Below, one piece after another: positions 12,201 through 24,200 of a stretch of DNA of 64,000 bases (within the stretch, counting starts at the first letter, position 1; each line of letters opens with the position of its first letter). A model generated the notes under the pieces. It was not told the DNA's origin, made no database searches, and saw nothing but the letters and a program-made list of their open reading frames with translations. The DNA comes from Liolophura sinensis (lineage: Eukaryota > Mollusca > Polyplacophora > Chitonida > Chitonidae). The translations under genes and the position numbers were made by a program. Location of the stretch: contig NC_088300.1 of the NCBI RefSeq assembly GCF_032854445.1, forward strand, positions 67,990,984 through 68,054,983, written 5' to 3'.

Positions 12201-15200
12201 TTTGTTTTTGCATCCATATGTGGCTCACTGGTCAAAATGGGAAAACACTAAAAATGGGTCGAAGTTTGCAACCATCAAACAACCGGAATAACCCCGAAAA
12301 TGTAGCATAATTCCAAAAATGCAGAACAGGTTAAGAACAATGAACAATTAGAAGTGCCTGAAATGCATGACACATGCATGGAGGCTTATCCAGTTGGGCT
12401 CTGTGGTAATGCTTGCGTTAAAAAATCGAGTCCATGGAAAAACTTCATCGTATTTATGTAATTCTCTTTCTAACGGACGAGTAATCGCATGTCCGTGGAA
12501 ACACAGCATTACTGATACAAATTGTCGTTTTAATCATATTTTTTTTATTTCAAAGGTCGAGCCAGTTTGCTGATAATTGGGGCTGGGGGCCTGGGCCTGT
12601 GGTGCATCCAACTCGCCAAGGCAGTCTTACATAATACTACTGTTGTCGTGGCTGACATTTCTGTAAATATGTTCTACTTCCATGATATGTATTACCTTGA
12701 CGCGGAGAAGCTATGTAGGTCTTGACGAGATTTATTGCATGGCTTATCTGCGTGTCTCTGTGTGTGCATATCAACTCAACTATTTAAATTCCTGTGTTGC
12801 GACTCAAACTGTCTGTATTATAAAGAGATGGCTTGTTCGACATACACGACAGTTTAGCCGCACAAAAAAGTAACCAAAACCAGCAGATTTTATTTTACAA
12901 CAGTTTATTAGGTTTAACAAGAACAGATAACAAAACTTATACAAATACTAAAGTACTTAAGTTTAACAAGAAAGGATAGCAGTATCTATACAAATACTAA
13001 AGTACTTACATGTACAACGGTGTCCAAACGGACGCGTATATTCCACAATGCTTAAAAATGAGGTAATATTCACAAGAGGGAAAATCCACAGTATAACTGA
13101 GTGTATGACGAAATATACACAAAATTACACAGACAGGGTCCGTGTACTAATAAGCACTGTGTACACAAGAGCACAAATTAAATATACAAGTTCAGACTGA
13201 ACAAGTGCTCGGTGGAGATAGGATATAACAAAGCCAGAGGCTATAAAGACACCAAAATTCAGCACAAAAGGCCTACTAAGGTAACGCACAGCGAATGCAT
13301 CCAAACTCTCAATAATTCTCCTTTCTCCTCCTTTCTCCTCCTGACCTGCTTTCATAGGTCTTATATAGACTGGTGGAATTTTCTAGAATAAGAAAATTCT
13401 TGAACACTTGTTGTAAACAAACAGGCTCCGAACTGAGCGTATTCTGGAACATTCTAAGGTAGAGGCAGACAGCAGGCCCTGAACTTAGCATATGTAAACA
13501 GTGGCAAGCTAAATTCAGAAGCTATCGGCAGTTGTGCACATAACACCTGTCATAGATATAGAGTAGTATATGCAATAAATGTTCTTGCACACACTCCCCT
13601 GGGGCCTTCCCCATAACAAATAGAGACTCCCAACCCCTATTCCCTGCTTCCCCCATAAACCCCCCACCCCCTTGGGACCCTCCCCAGAACAAATAGAGGC
13701 CCCCCAGCTCCACAGCGGAGGGTCTTGCGGCTATCGAAATTTCATATTAGAGAGACATCGCCACTAGATATTCGGCGATATTGCACAACGGCGCGTACAA
13801 TGACCAAGAAGCACGAGCACTACAAGAGGCGCCCATAGGCGCGTGGCCCAGGGACCCACGGTCCCGCATTGCCTTGGAAGAATTGCAGGGATTCATCGAC
13901 AGGTATAAAACGGCTGGGAAGCAAGACAACATGCCAAAGAGTCTCCATAATTGCCGGTGGCTTCTCATCGGCTCCACGGAGCTCTGTGGTAAGAGTTGTA
14001 TGGGGGAGTACTGCGGCTTCCACCTATACCGTCTGCGGAAAGGTCCTGGCACCCAGCCATGTATTCGCTGTGGTCGGGGCGTTAAAAACCAATTTCTTCT
14101 TTGCGGGGCCTGTGGATATCATAATGTCCAGACGCCTGAAAGGCAGCGGAGGCGCAAGGCTTTCTTGGACTAGCTCAAACGGCTGGCGGCTATCGAAATT
14201 TCATATTAGAGAGACACCACTAGGTATACGATGATATTGCACAACGGGGAGTACAAACAGCTGGCGGCTATCGAAATTTGATATTAGTGAGCCATCGCCA
14301 CTGGGTATACGGCGCGTACAATGAGGCACCATCAAAAAGCGCGAGCACTACGGGAGGAGTTTGAGACGCTCCTAGGTGTGCGGCCCAAGTACCCACGGTC
14401 TGGCATTGCCTTGGAAGAACTGCAGGGGATCCTCGACAGGCATAAAACGGCTGTGGCTGAGTAGAACTCCCAAAGTAACGAGGAGTTAAAGCAAGACAAC
14501 AAGAACTTCCTCAGTAACGAGGAGTTGGATGAATTGCTAGGTGGAATACAGGGTGAAAAGAAACTAGAATTCATTAACACCGACAGGGCCATAAGGGATC
14601 TCCTCCGGGTCTTGCAGATGGGCGTACCCGAAGGTGTTTGGACGGACCCCGTAGCCTTCTTAGAAGAAATTCGAGCCAGTATTCACCAGAAGCTAGAAGA
14701 AGAGATCCGGGCACTCAACGGGGTTAAGTTCCAACTAGGCCTCAGGGTTCAGCTGCGAAAGGCCCACGCCGATGGCAGTGAAGAGTATACCAGCCCAGTA
14801 CTCCGCAGCAAACAGGAGGCCCTCCTAGAGGTCGGTGAAATTGACGGGGCTCTAGATAAGGCCTTCCCCACCATCCAGGAGGCGCTAGAAAAATGGACAC
14901 AGCGAGGGTCAGGGTGGGTTGTCAATAGCGTGCAAACACTCTGGCTTGACATTGCAAGGTATCAGCCACTGTGAGGGGGGTCCTACATCCCCCTATCCGC
15001 AGATGTGAGTGATAAGAAAGCAGTCATCAATGTGAAGAACAAAGACGACGACTGCCTCCGATAGGCACTCCGGTCCGCCTTATTTCCAGCCGCCAGAAAC
15101 CCTCAGAGACCATCAAAGTATCCCACCGAAGATGGTCTTGGCTTTGGTGGGATCGACGCCCCCACGCCCATCTCTCAGATCCCTAAAGTGGAGGAAAAGA

Positions 15201-18200
15201 ACGACCTCGCCATGAACAAGTTCGGGTGGGAAAAGGGTGTGATCGTGCATCGTCTCAGCAAGCAGCCCGGTGGCACGCCCCGAATCAATCTGCTGCTGAT
15301 TGGGAAGGCAGGCAAATTCCATTATACATGGATAAAAGATCTCGATTCTCTCCTGTTCCAAGAAAAAAAGGTACGAAATCGCAAACACTTCTGTGAGCGG
15401 TGTCTACACGGTTACACAAGGGAGGATCTGCTCGAGGCGCATAAGCCGGAATGCCGTGGGATTGGCCAGACGGCGGTGAGGGTGGAAATGCCCCAGGAGG
15501 GGGAAAACAAGTTCACCTTTCAGAACCACCACAAACAGCTACCGGCTCCGTTCATCATATATGCCGACTTTGAGGCTCTGACCAAAAAGGTTGAAGGCCC
15601 ACCCGCGTCACCTACAGAGAGCAACACTCAAAAGACTCAGCACCACGAGGCATGTAGTTACTGCTATGTTGTGGTGCGTTGCGACGGCCACACAAAACAC
15701 CCCGTGGAATACAGAGGCCCTAACGCGACGGAACACTTCCTCAGAGCTCTCCGGCAGGAGGAGCGGGAAATCAAAGATGTTTTTGCTAACCCTATAGCCA
15801 TGAGGATGACTCCCTAGGACTGGCAGGCCCACAACAACGCCGCAACCTGTCACGTGTGTGAGAAGCCTCTAGGCGCCGATTCTGTGCGCGATGACTGCCA
15901 TATCACCGGCAAGTACAGAGGCGCGGCCCATAACGTATGCAACCTAAAGTTGCGGCTGGGTCCTAAGACAGCCATACCAGTAGTCTTCCACAACCTACGG
16001 AGCTACGACGGGCACCTCCTGATGGAAGCCATAAGTAAGCTGGAGGGCCGCATCTCCTGCATCCCCAACAACACGGAAAAGTACATCTCCTTCTCGCTGG
16101 GGCAGCTCCGCTTCATCGACAGCGTTCAATTCTTACCGGCTTCCCTTGACAATCTGGTAGAGGCCAACAAACCTGAGGCTTTCCACATCACAGCCAGGTA
16201 TGAGCCTGCCGAAGAAAAACGTTAGTTACTCATGCGCAAGGGCGTCTACCCCTATGAGTGTATGGACTCCTGGGAGCGCTTCGACGAGTCCAGCCTCCCA
16301 CCTAAAGAGGCTTTCTACAGTAAGCTCAAAGTCTCAGGCATTAGCGACGAGGACTACATCCATGCTCAACAGGTATGGATGGTATTTGACTGCACCAATC
16401 TGGGAGACTACACAGACTTTTACTGCCGCGCAGACGTGCTACTGTTGGCTGATGTTTTTGAGGCCTTCCGGAAGACTTGTTTACGGCAGCATGGATTGGA
16501 CCCCGCTCACTACTTTACGAGCCCATGTCTCTCGTGGGATGCGCTGTTCAAGAAGACCGGGGTAGAGCTGGAGCTGTTGACTGACTATGACCAACATCTC
16601 TTAATTGAGAAGGGGGTTGCGAGGACGAATCTCCTTGGTAAGTAAGTGACACGCCAAAGCCAATAATCCGCAGGTGGGGGGATACAACCCCGAAAGTCCA
16701 AACAGCTACATCCAATACCTAAACGCCAATAATCTATATGGCTTGGCTATAAGTCAGTTCCTTCCAACGGGCGGCTTCCAGTGGGTAGATGACGCGCGGC
16801 GTCTCGGTGAAACGATTGCTACCCACCCCCACGACAGTCCTTCCGGTTACATACTCGAGGTCGACCTAGAGTGTCCGGCCGGCCTACATAACGCACATAA
16901 CGGCTATCCATTAGCCCCAGAGCGTCTGGTGATCCAGAAGGAGTGGATGTCAGGCTATCAGCACGGCCTTCTCGGCAAGAAAGCGCCTACCGAGGTCGAG
17001 AAGCTGGTCCCCAACCTCCGCAACAAGGAACGGTACGTCCTGCATTACAGGAATTTACAGCTGTATCTATCTCTGGAAATGCGCCTGACAAAGGTTCACC
17101 GGGCCCTGAGATTCGCCCAGAGCCCTTGGATGGAACCCTATATCATGATGAACACCGAGCTCCGAAAAACGGCCGCGAGTAAATTCGAGAAGGACCTGTA
17201 CAAGCTAATGAACACCTCGGTCTTCGGAAAAACCATGGAGAAACTTCGGAAGCGTGTGGACGTCAAGCTGGTACGCTCTGGAGAAGACGACAAGCTCCGA
17301 CGCTTGATGGCCAGCCCGAGCTTCGCACGGGCAAACATTTTTGATAATGACCTCGCAGCGATTCAGATGCACAAGACCCGTCTAGTCCTAAACCGACCTA
17401 TCTACGTAGGCATGAGCATTCTAGATCTCTCCAAGCACCTGATGTACGACTTCTACTATAACCACATAAAGGCCCAGTACGGAGAGCGCTGCCAGCTCCT
17501 CTACACTGACACCGATAGTCTGCTACTCGAGATTCAGACTGAGGATGTTTATAGGGACATGGCTGAGAATGCAAACCTGTGCGACACCTCAGATTACCCA
17601 CAAGACCACCCCCTGCACAGCGTAGCAAATATGAAGGTCTTGGGTAAAATGAAGGACGAGTGCGCGGGGCGGCCGATCGCCGAATACATTGGTTTGCGTC
17701 CCAAGATGTACTCCATTCTGGATGCAGGTGGAGCCAACATTAAGAAGGCCAAGGGCGTGAAAAAGGGAGTTGTGGAAAGGCGCACCCGCCATAAGCAGTA
17801 CAAAGAGGCCCTCTTCCAGAAGAAGATCTTCCTCCACGGTGTGGACGTGCTGCGATCAGAGCGCCACCATATGTATGGGCTGCACCTGAATAAGGTCTCA
17901 CTGTCCCCCTTCGATAGTAAGCGCTGGATCGCCGAAGATGGTGTCCACACCTTGGCTTATGGCCATAGGGATGCGCCTCCTTGGCGGCGCCCGCTGGATG
18001 GGCTGGAATGGACATCCTCTTCGAGGAACTACTAGCGTCGTAGAACCCCATCCGGGGGAAGCTAAGTATCGGGAGGCACTATAAGCAACTTTTCACGAAC
18101 GAAGCCCCGTCGCGGGCCATCCGACGTATCGTCTAGATAGTACAGCACGGGCTCATTAGGCTTTGTGACAGAGCGCCAAAGCCGATATATCTGTAGAGAC

Positions 18201-21200
18201 CACATAAGATCAGTCGTGCGACAGCGGCCGCCCTCCAGCTCTCCAGGCTGATAGAGATAACGAACACCAACACCCTCGGGGATCTTCCGCTCATTAAGTC
18301 CAACGGGACGACCTGGAACCCTCAAGGAAGGCTTATGGGGCACCTCTTTTTCCTTGATGGCGTCTTTCGGCTTTTTATCGATCTGTCTCGTTGTCTCGTT
18401 ATTCAGAGCGGCCACAACAGAGGGCAGCCGAGCCACCCATTCAGTAGACTGGTGCTCGGGAGGGAGGAGCATCTCCTGGGCGTACTGATGTCCAAAGAGC
18501 CGCTCAGCCAGAGCACTGTTGAAATGCTCCACTATGCCTTGATCTCGGTGGATATCCACGCGACCTCGGTGACATCGTGTTTGGCCAGCAGTTGGCTCAC
18601 TACACCCATGAACTCGCGCCCAGGGTCAACTTGGAGAAGCTTCGGCCATCTCAGGGGTCCCCGCTTGTAGATGCGAGTGAGAGCGACAGCAACCACTTTA
18701 GATTCTTTTGTGGCCAACGGCTCTGCCTCTTTATAGCGCGAAGCTACGTCGACGACGGTAAGAGCGTATCTGTAGGTGCGCTTGCCGACCTTATCATGGA
18801 GAAAAAATAGCAGGTCGGCCTGGTGGACCTCGTTAGGCACGGCCACATCGAACTTCGGCCTCGGTATTTTTCGGGGAGGGGGCAGGTATATTTGCCAGAT
18901 AGCCTGCTTTTTCAGCCAGGCCCGGACCATATCTTCGGAGACTTTAGCCGCAGTGGCAAGTTTCTGGATGGCCGCGAGACCCTTCCAGTACCCACGAGGG
19001 CTGTAGTAGATATTTGACAGGCGAGCAGACACCTTACTAGCCATATCATCAAGGTATTCTAGCAGCCCTCTAACAGATTTGCGACGAAAAAGATGTTAAT
19101 CATCGCGGCTTATTTGCGCGCGCAGAACCACCTCACTATTAAGATTGTGCCTGCCATACGGCGAGGAGCTCGATGGCGAGTCCGGCACAGTCAGTTCGGA
19201 ATACTTGGAGAGTTTTGCGATTGCATAACTCACACCCCCAACCACACACATCCCCAGGATGACGAAGGTCATCTCGCGGTGTTTTTGGTCTTCACTAGGC
19301 ACATACAAATCGGAGAGCTGTGGCCCTTCCCCCAGCAGCGCCTCGCGTGTAAGAGTTTTGCCCGTGACCCTAGAATACTTGCGGATTGCAGCGTCGACAT
19401 CCCGGAACTTTTGGACAGCGTGGCCCTGGCGGCGGAGTTCATCGTTGATCCAGTCCAAGCGCTCAATGCGCTTTCGGGCCCATTTTTCCTGGGCGGCTTG
19501 GATCTGCTCTACAGCGCGGTCATGGCGCCTCCGCTCTTCGTCGACACCGGAACTCCTCAGCATCGAAAACATATAGCTGCTCCCGCTGAAGGCCAAAGCG
19601 TTTACGAGGGCGCGGCCCATCATCATTGCGATGGAGGCCATTACTACTGGATTATATTGGGAGGCAGGAGCCCTTGTCTAATTAGCAATTCCTTCGAAAA
19701 CATGGCCAGGCCTACATCTGCAATGACCATGCCGACCTCACGGGGTGTTAAGTCCAGCTTTGGGAGGGCTCCTTTCAGGAACATCTGGCCGAGACGAGCG
19801 TACCCAGTAGCCAGGAGAGAGACCACAGTGGCGTGGTAGGCCGCGTTGACTAGCACTTTTCCGTCACTGGTTGGAGTAGACATGCTGCTCTGTATAGAAA
19901 GGGTCGTGACGTGTATTCAAATGGAGATTCTTTTCTTGCGGTGTGATATCTTTTTGCGGCGTAATATCTGTACCTCGTCCATGTGCTGTATAGCGGCTGC
20001 GCCACACGCGTAGCAACACTAGCACTGCAAGACTGCCAACGCCTAATAACGCCTCCAGTGGGTGATTTGGTGTGCCTTCGTAGAATCCGGTTCCTTCGCA
20101 AAATCTGTGGCTCCCCCCTCCTAGAAAATCGTAGAATCCGGTTCCTTCGGCTGTTTCTTGGTGGAATCAGCTGCGCCAAGCAAAGCAGTCTTTGTCTCGC
20201 GAAGCTCGTCCTTGAGCTTTTCAGCCTTGGCCTTTCTCGCTGCAGCACCCGCTGGACCCGCAGCGACTTTTTGGGGATTCTTCGCAGGGCTGTCATTCGT
20301 GGAATCGGCTGTCACCCTCTCCTCTTCCTTCGGGCCTTCCGGATTCGTTGTACTCATGTTTTTCTGGATCATACGGCTCATTTCTAGGACAGCAGATGTG
20401 TTTAAATGAGCAGTGCTCAGCAGTGGTCAACGCCATGGTTAACGGAGCTAAGTACTTACCATAGCAGTAGTGCAGACAGCAGCCAGCACTGCTAAGCGCC
20501 TGTTAAACAAATGGGTCGGTGTCGAGCTGTGCCATTAGCTTTGGTCGATTCTCGGGTGGGATAGGTAGGAGCCAGCTGGCCGCCCTTACATATGATCTCA
20601 AGAACATACCTTCGAGACCGTTAACCATCCGCGCACCGAGCTTAGCCTCGTACCGGGAGTACAACCTTTCAACGTCTTCGTCGCTCATGGCGTCGATCTC
20701 AGCGGCCGTTACGTCTTTTCCGAGATATCGCTTGGCCTTTCCACCCGCTGCAAGTGCCGCCAGCCTATCCCCGTTCATCATCTTGTTGGCTGAGGCCGGG
20801 CTGTTGGTTGGGGCCGGGCTGCTGCCGTGCATCATCTTGTTCCTGCGTCGGCTGTTGGCTGGTTCCTGGTTGTTGGCTTCGGCCGGGCTCCTCCTTTGCA
20901 CCCAGAATCTCGTCTATAAGCTCGTCGGTATCCATGCTTCAATGGAAAGGGGTGCCTACGTCTAATATATAATCTTAGATGTGGCGGGCGTATCAGTCAT
21001 TAGCAGGAGCTGAGAATGCGGACTGTTCTTGAGCTTCTGTCGAACCTCAGCCTTTTCGCTCTCGGCCTCTATGATGTGGTTCTCCTCAAGGCATTCGTTG
21101 AACGAGTGCCGATCTTTGCAGTGGAATAAGGCACCCACCTTGTCTGCTCGCGAAAGTCTTTGAGGACGGCGTTGTATTTCTGAGTGAGGACCCAGACGCT

Positions 21201-24200
21201 TTGCTTTGCATGACGGCCCGAGAAAGCCATGAATGACAGCATTTTTTGTTTCTTCTTCATCGCCTTCAACGCGCTACAATCATCGATGATGTATAGGTTG
21301 GGCTCCCCCTTGAACAATCTGTAGTAAGCTCTCAGACAGTTAGAGCCGCTCGCCGGGGTCAAAACAATAGACCTCAGGGTCAGACAGTATCCATCGCCGC
21401 CGGTACGCCTCGTTATGCTTAAGAGTGGGGCACAGGATCACAATGTGATGAAAGAAACCGCGGAAAGGGCCCTCAAGCAGGTCCAGCACGAAGACTGTTT
21501 TGCCGCAGTTCGTCTGCCCACAGATAATTGCGCAGTGGGCGTCATCAATAAAGCGCGCCAACGAATCTACCATTCTGGATGTACAGCTTTGCGTCCATGA
21601 TCACATAGAGATATACGTTCAACACGCCGGAATCTTCTCTCTCTTTTGACACCTGTATCGTAACCCCCTCGTTCAGAACGCGCCTCCCGCTGCCATGCAG
21701 CTCGTCATCGTCGCATGGACGAAGGTCAAGCCGGAAGGCGTGCTTGTGCGTCAAGAACTCTTCCAGGGAGACGTCTGCCAGGCTTAAGTCTTTAACGACC
21801 CTGGCCACCTCAGGATCCCGCTTCCGTAGGGGTGAGCTGGTGAAGAACCTCTGGATCTCGCCCCATTGCTGGAACGCCCGCATGCCCTGGCTGTACAGCT
21901 GATTGGGGACCCCATCTATTGTGACTTCTACTTTGGTGATCTTCGGGTTGTAGAAGGATTCCGACCTCCTCCTCCACGGGGTTCCTTTAGTCTGGAACAG
22001 CATGAGGATGCCCCTCATTGCTCTTGCGGGCGTGTTCAGGTTTATGTTCCAGAGAGTATCAGACTTGTCCTTCACAAACTTTCGGTGGCGGAGGGCGCGA
22101 TCATACAGAATGGAGACGCCCCCGGCAAACTGGGTGCAGATCTGTCTAGCGAGCTCCTCTTCGGTGACCATATCGAACTCCAGGCTGATGTTGTCGATGG
22201 TGTAAGTCGCGTCAGCATCGTCTGTTGCCTGGATGACCCGGCCGTAATCGTTGAACGTCAGTTCGTACTCCAGTGGGTCGGCCAAGATACTCTGGTACAA
22301 TGGCATGTGGCTATCTAGAAGCCCAAAGTCTAGCGGGATGTGGAACCGGCCGCCAAAAACGCGAGCGATGGCTTTTTCTCCAGCATCGTCGTCACTTGCG
22401 TCCTCCACTCCGACTCGAAGTTTAAGCATGTGTTCGCTTCCGATGCCTTGGTAGGCCGCATTCCGCCGTTCGTTTTTGGTCAGCCATAAGTCGCCGTAGC
22501 AATGAAACACATCAGAGTCGTCGATGGACATTACCTCATTCCCGCTGATTCTGATTGTGGTTTTCTTCACTACTGCGCGTCCGAGATTCCCGACCACTGT
22601 GGCGTTCGGGTCGGATGAATTGATCGCGATCGAGAAGGCCAAGCGCACGGTACCGGGCACAATGACGTCATTTGTGCCGAAGTTGGGGAAGCGGACCAAG
22701 AGTTGTTAATTCTGGTCGATTGTACTCTGGTTGTTGGTGACGACCAAGGACTGCCGTACACCTTGTACCCCGAGAGGCTTACGGAGTGTTCTGAAGGGGT
22801 TTAGCCTGCGTCCGTATGCATCCATTGTTGTATTGAAGGCATACCTTGCAATGTTCAATACGAAGATTATGACAGACATGTACATTGGTGACCAGGCGTT
22901 CGATGACGCCAAAAAGGACAACAACATCGACGACGAACAGACCACTCTTCGTGCAGGTGGTGATGTTCCCGAGCAACAAAGCCGTGGTGCGGCCCCCAGA
23001 AAACTTCAACGAGAGCTGACGCAGTCCGCCGTGAATGATTATTACGATGCCTTGGCGAAGGCGTATCCCGTCCTTACCCCCTTCTTTCGCTATTACACGA
23101 AGTTTGAGGTTGTCCAAGGGCGTCTGCTACGCGTGGCCCACCCCAAACTGGACATCATCAACATACGAACAGGTGGACCACTAGCCCTCTCAACAGTCGC
23201 CAATAAAGGAGGGGTTGATGTTGTTAGGGGGGAAGAGGGGCTGGGCTTTATAGACTGGAAAAGAAGAGAACAGACATCGTTGCATCCAGCAGCAGTTGCA
23301 GCCCTGGAGGAAGCGAGTTCAGAACTCGGTGCCGCGGCCGGCGCGGTAGATACCATGGAGCTGGAGGAATTAAGCCAACCAGAGAAAAAGGCCGGTGATG
23401 CTGTCCACACACTGGAAACAAGCTTGACGGATAGTGAAGTCGAGCGGGCTCTTTCATCGATAAACGACCCTCCTCTTCCCATGCGAGAACTTCTGGGGCT
23501 TGACACGGCACTGCAGACCTCGGAAGGCGAACACGCGAATGACCTCTCCAAGCTGTCAAGTCTCGATAAAGACATCGCAAAACAAAAACAGAAGTTGGAG
23601 AAGGCCACTGATGAATTCTTCCGTCGCCGGATCGCAGACCCGATAAGGAATCTCGAGGACGAGAGGGTGGCCCGGCCCGAAGCAGCCTATTTAACGGGCG
23701 AAGCCCTGCGCACGCAAATACGCCGCATCAAGCAGACGATTGATCGCATCCTACACAAGGATACCACTCTGGCCGAGCGCGTCCGCACCCTCTTCCGGGA
23801 GCAGAGAATAACCGTGGTCTCCATTCTCACGGCAATTCGGATGGCGATCTCGACACTGGGGCTAGCGATAAAGCTGGCGCTGACTGGCGGGTCCGGCGGG
23901 GGCACCCAGCCAACGTCACCTTCATCCGACGGGCGTAGTCTTAAAGAATGGGTGAAAAAGCATCTCCAGTCCCTGGCGCGCGCCCTTGGCAAGCTGGCTG
24001 GGAAGGCTGCCGCTGCGATTCCGGGTATTATTGGCAGTATCGTGTCCTGGCTACTGAACCTTCTCGGGAAAGCCGCTGGGTGGCTGGCTGATAATGTCTG
24101 GCCTCTAGTCGTCGCAGTAGGTGGCCTAGTGCTCGTGGCTGTTCGCAAGTATTTAAGTATTTAACGCATAGTCCACAGCAGCAGTAAGCCGATACCAACC

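Noticed and set aside
13556-13561. Perfect 6-bp target-site duplication of the Polinton
   Set aside because: The left flank ATATAG and right flank AATAGT do not match as a clean duplication. Only four of five adjacent bases agree (TATAG/AATAG).
13747-14052. Minus-strand frames opposite the Polinton zinc-ribbon and polymerase genes
   Set aside because: They are shadows of the + strand genes, with no domain of their own.
20158-20409. + strand frames opposite the small minus-strand Polinton genes (also 19983-20387, 20519-20965)
   Set aside because: They are low-complexity mirrors of the minus-strand frames. The minus-strand frames fit the gene run.
21866-22318. 150-residue + strand frame opposite the capsid gene
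   Set aside because: It is antisense to a well-supported capsid frame and has no recognisable domain.
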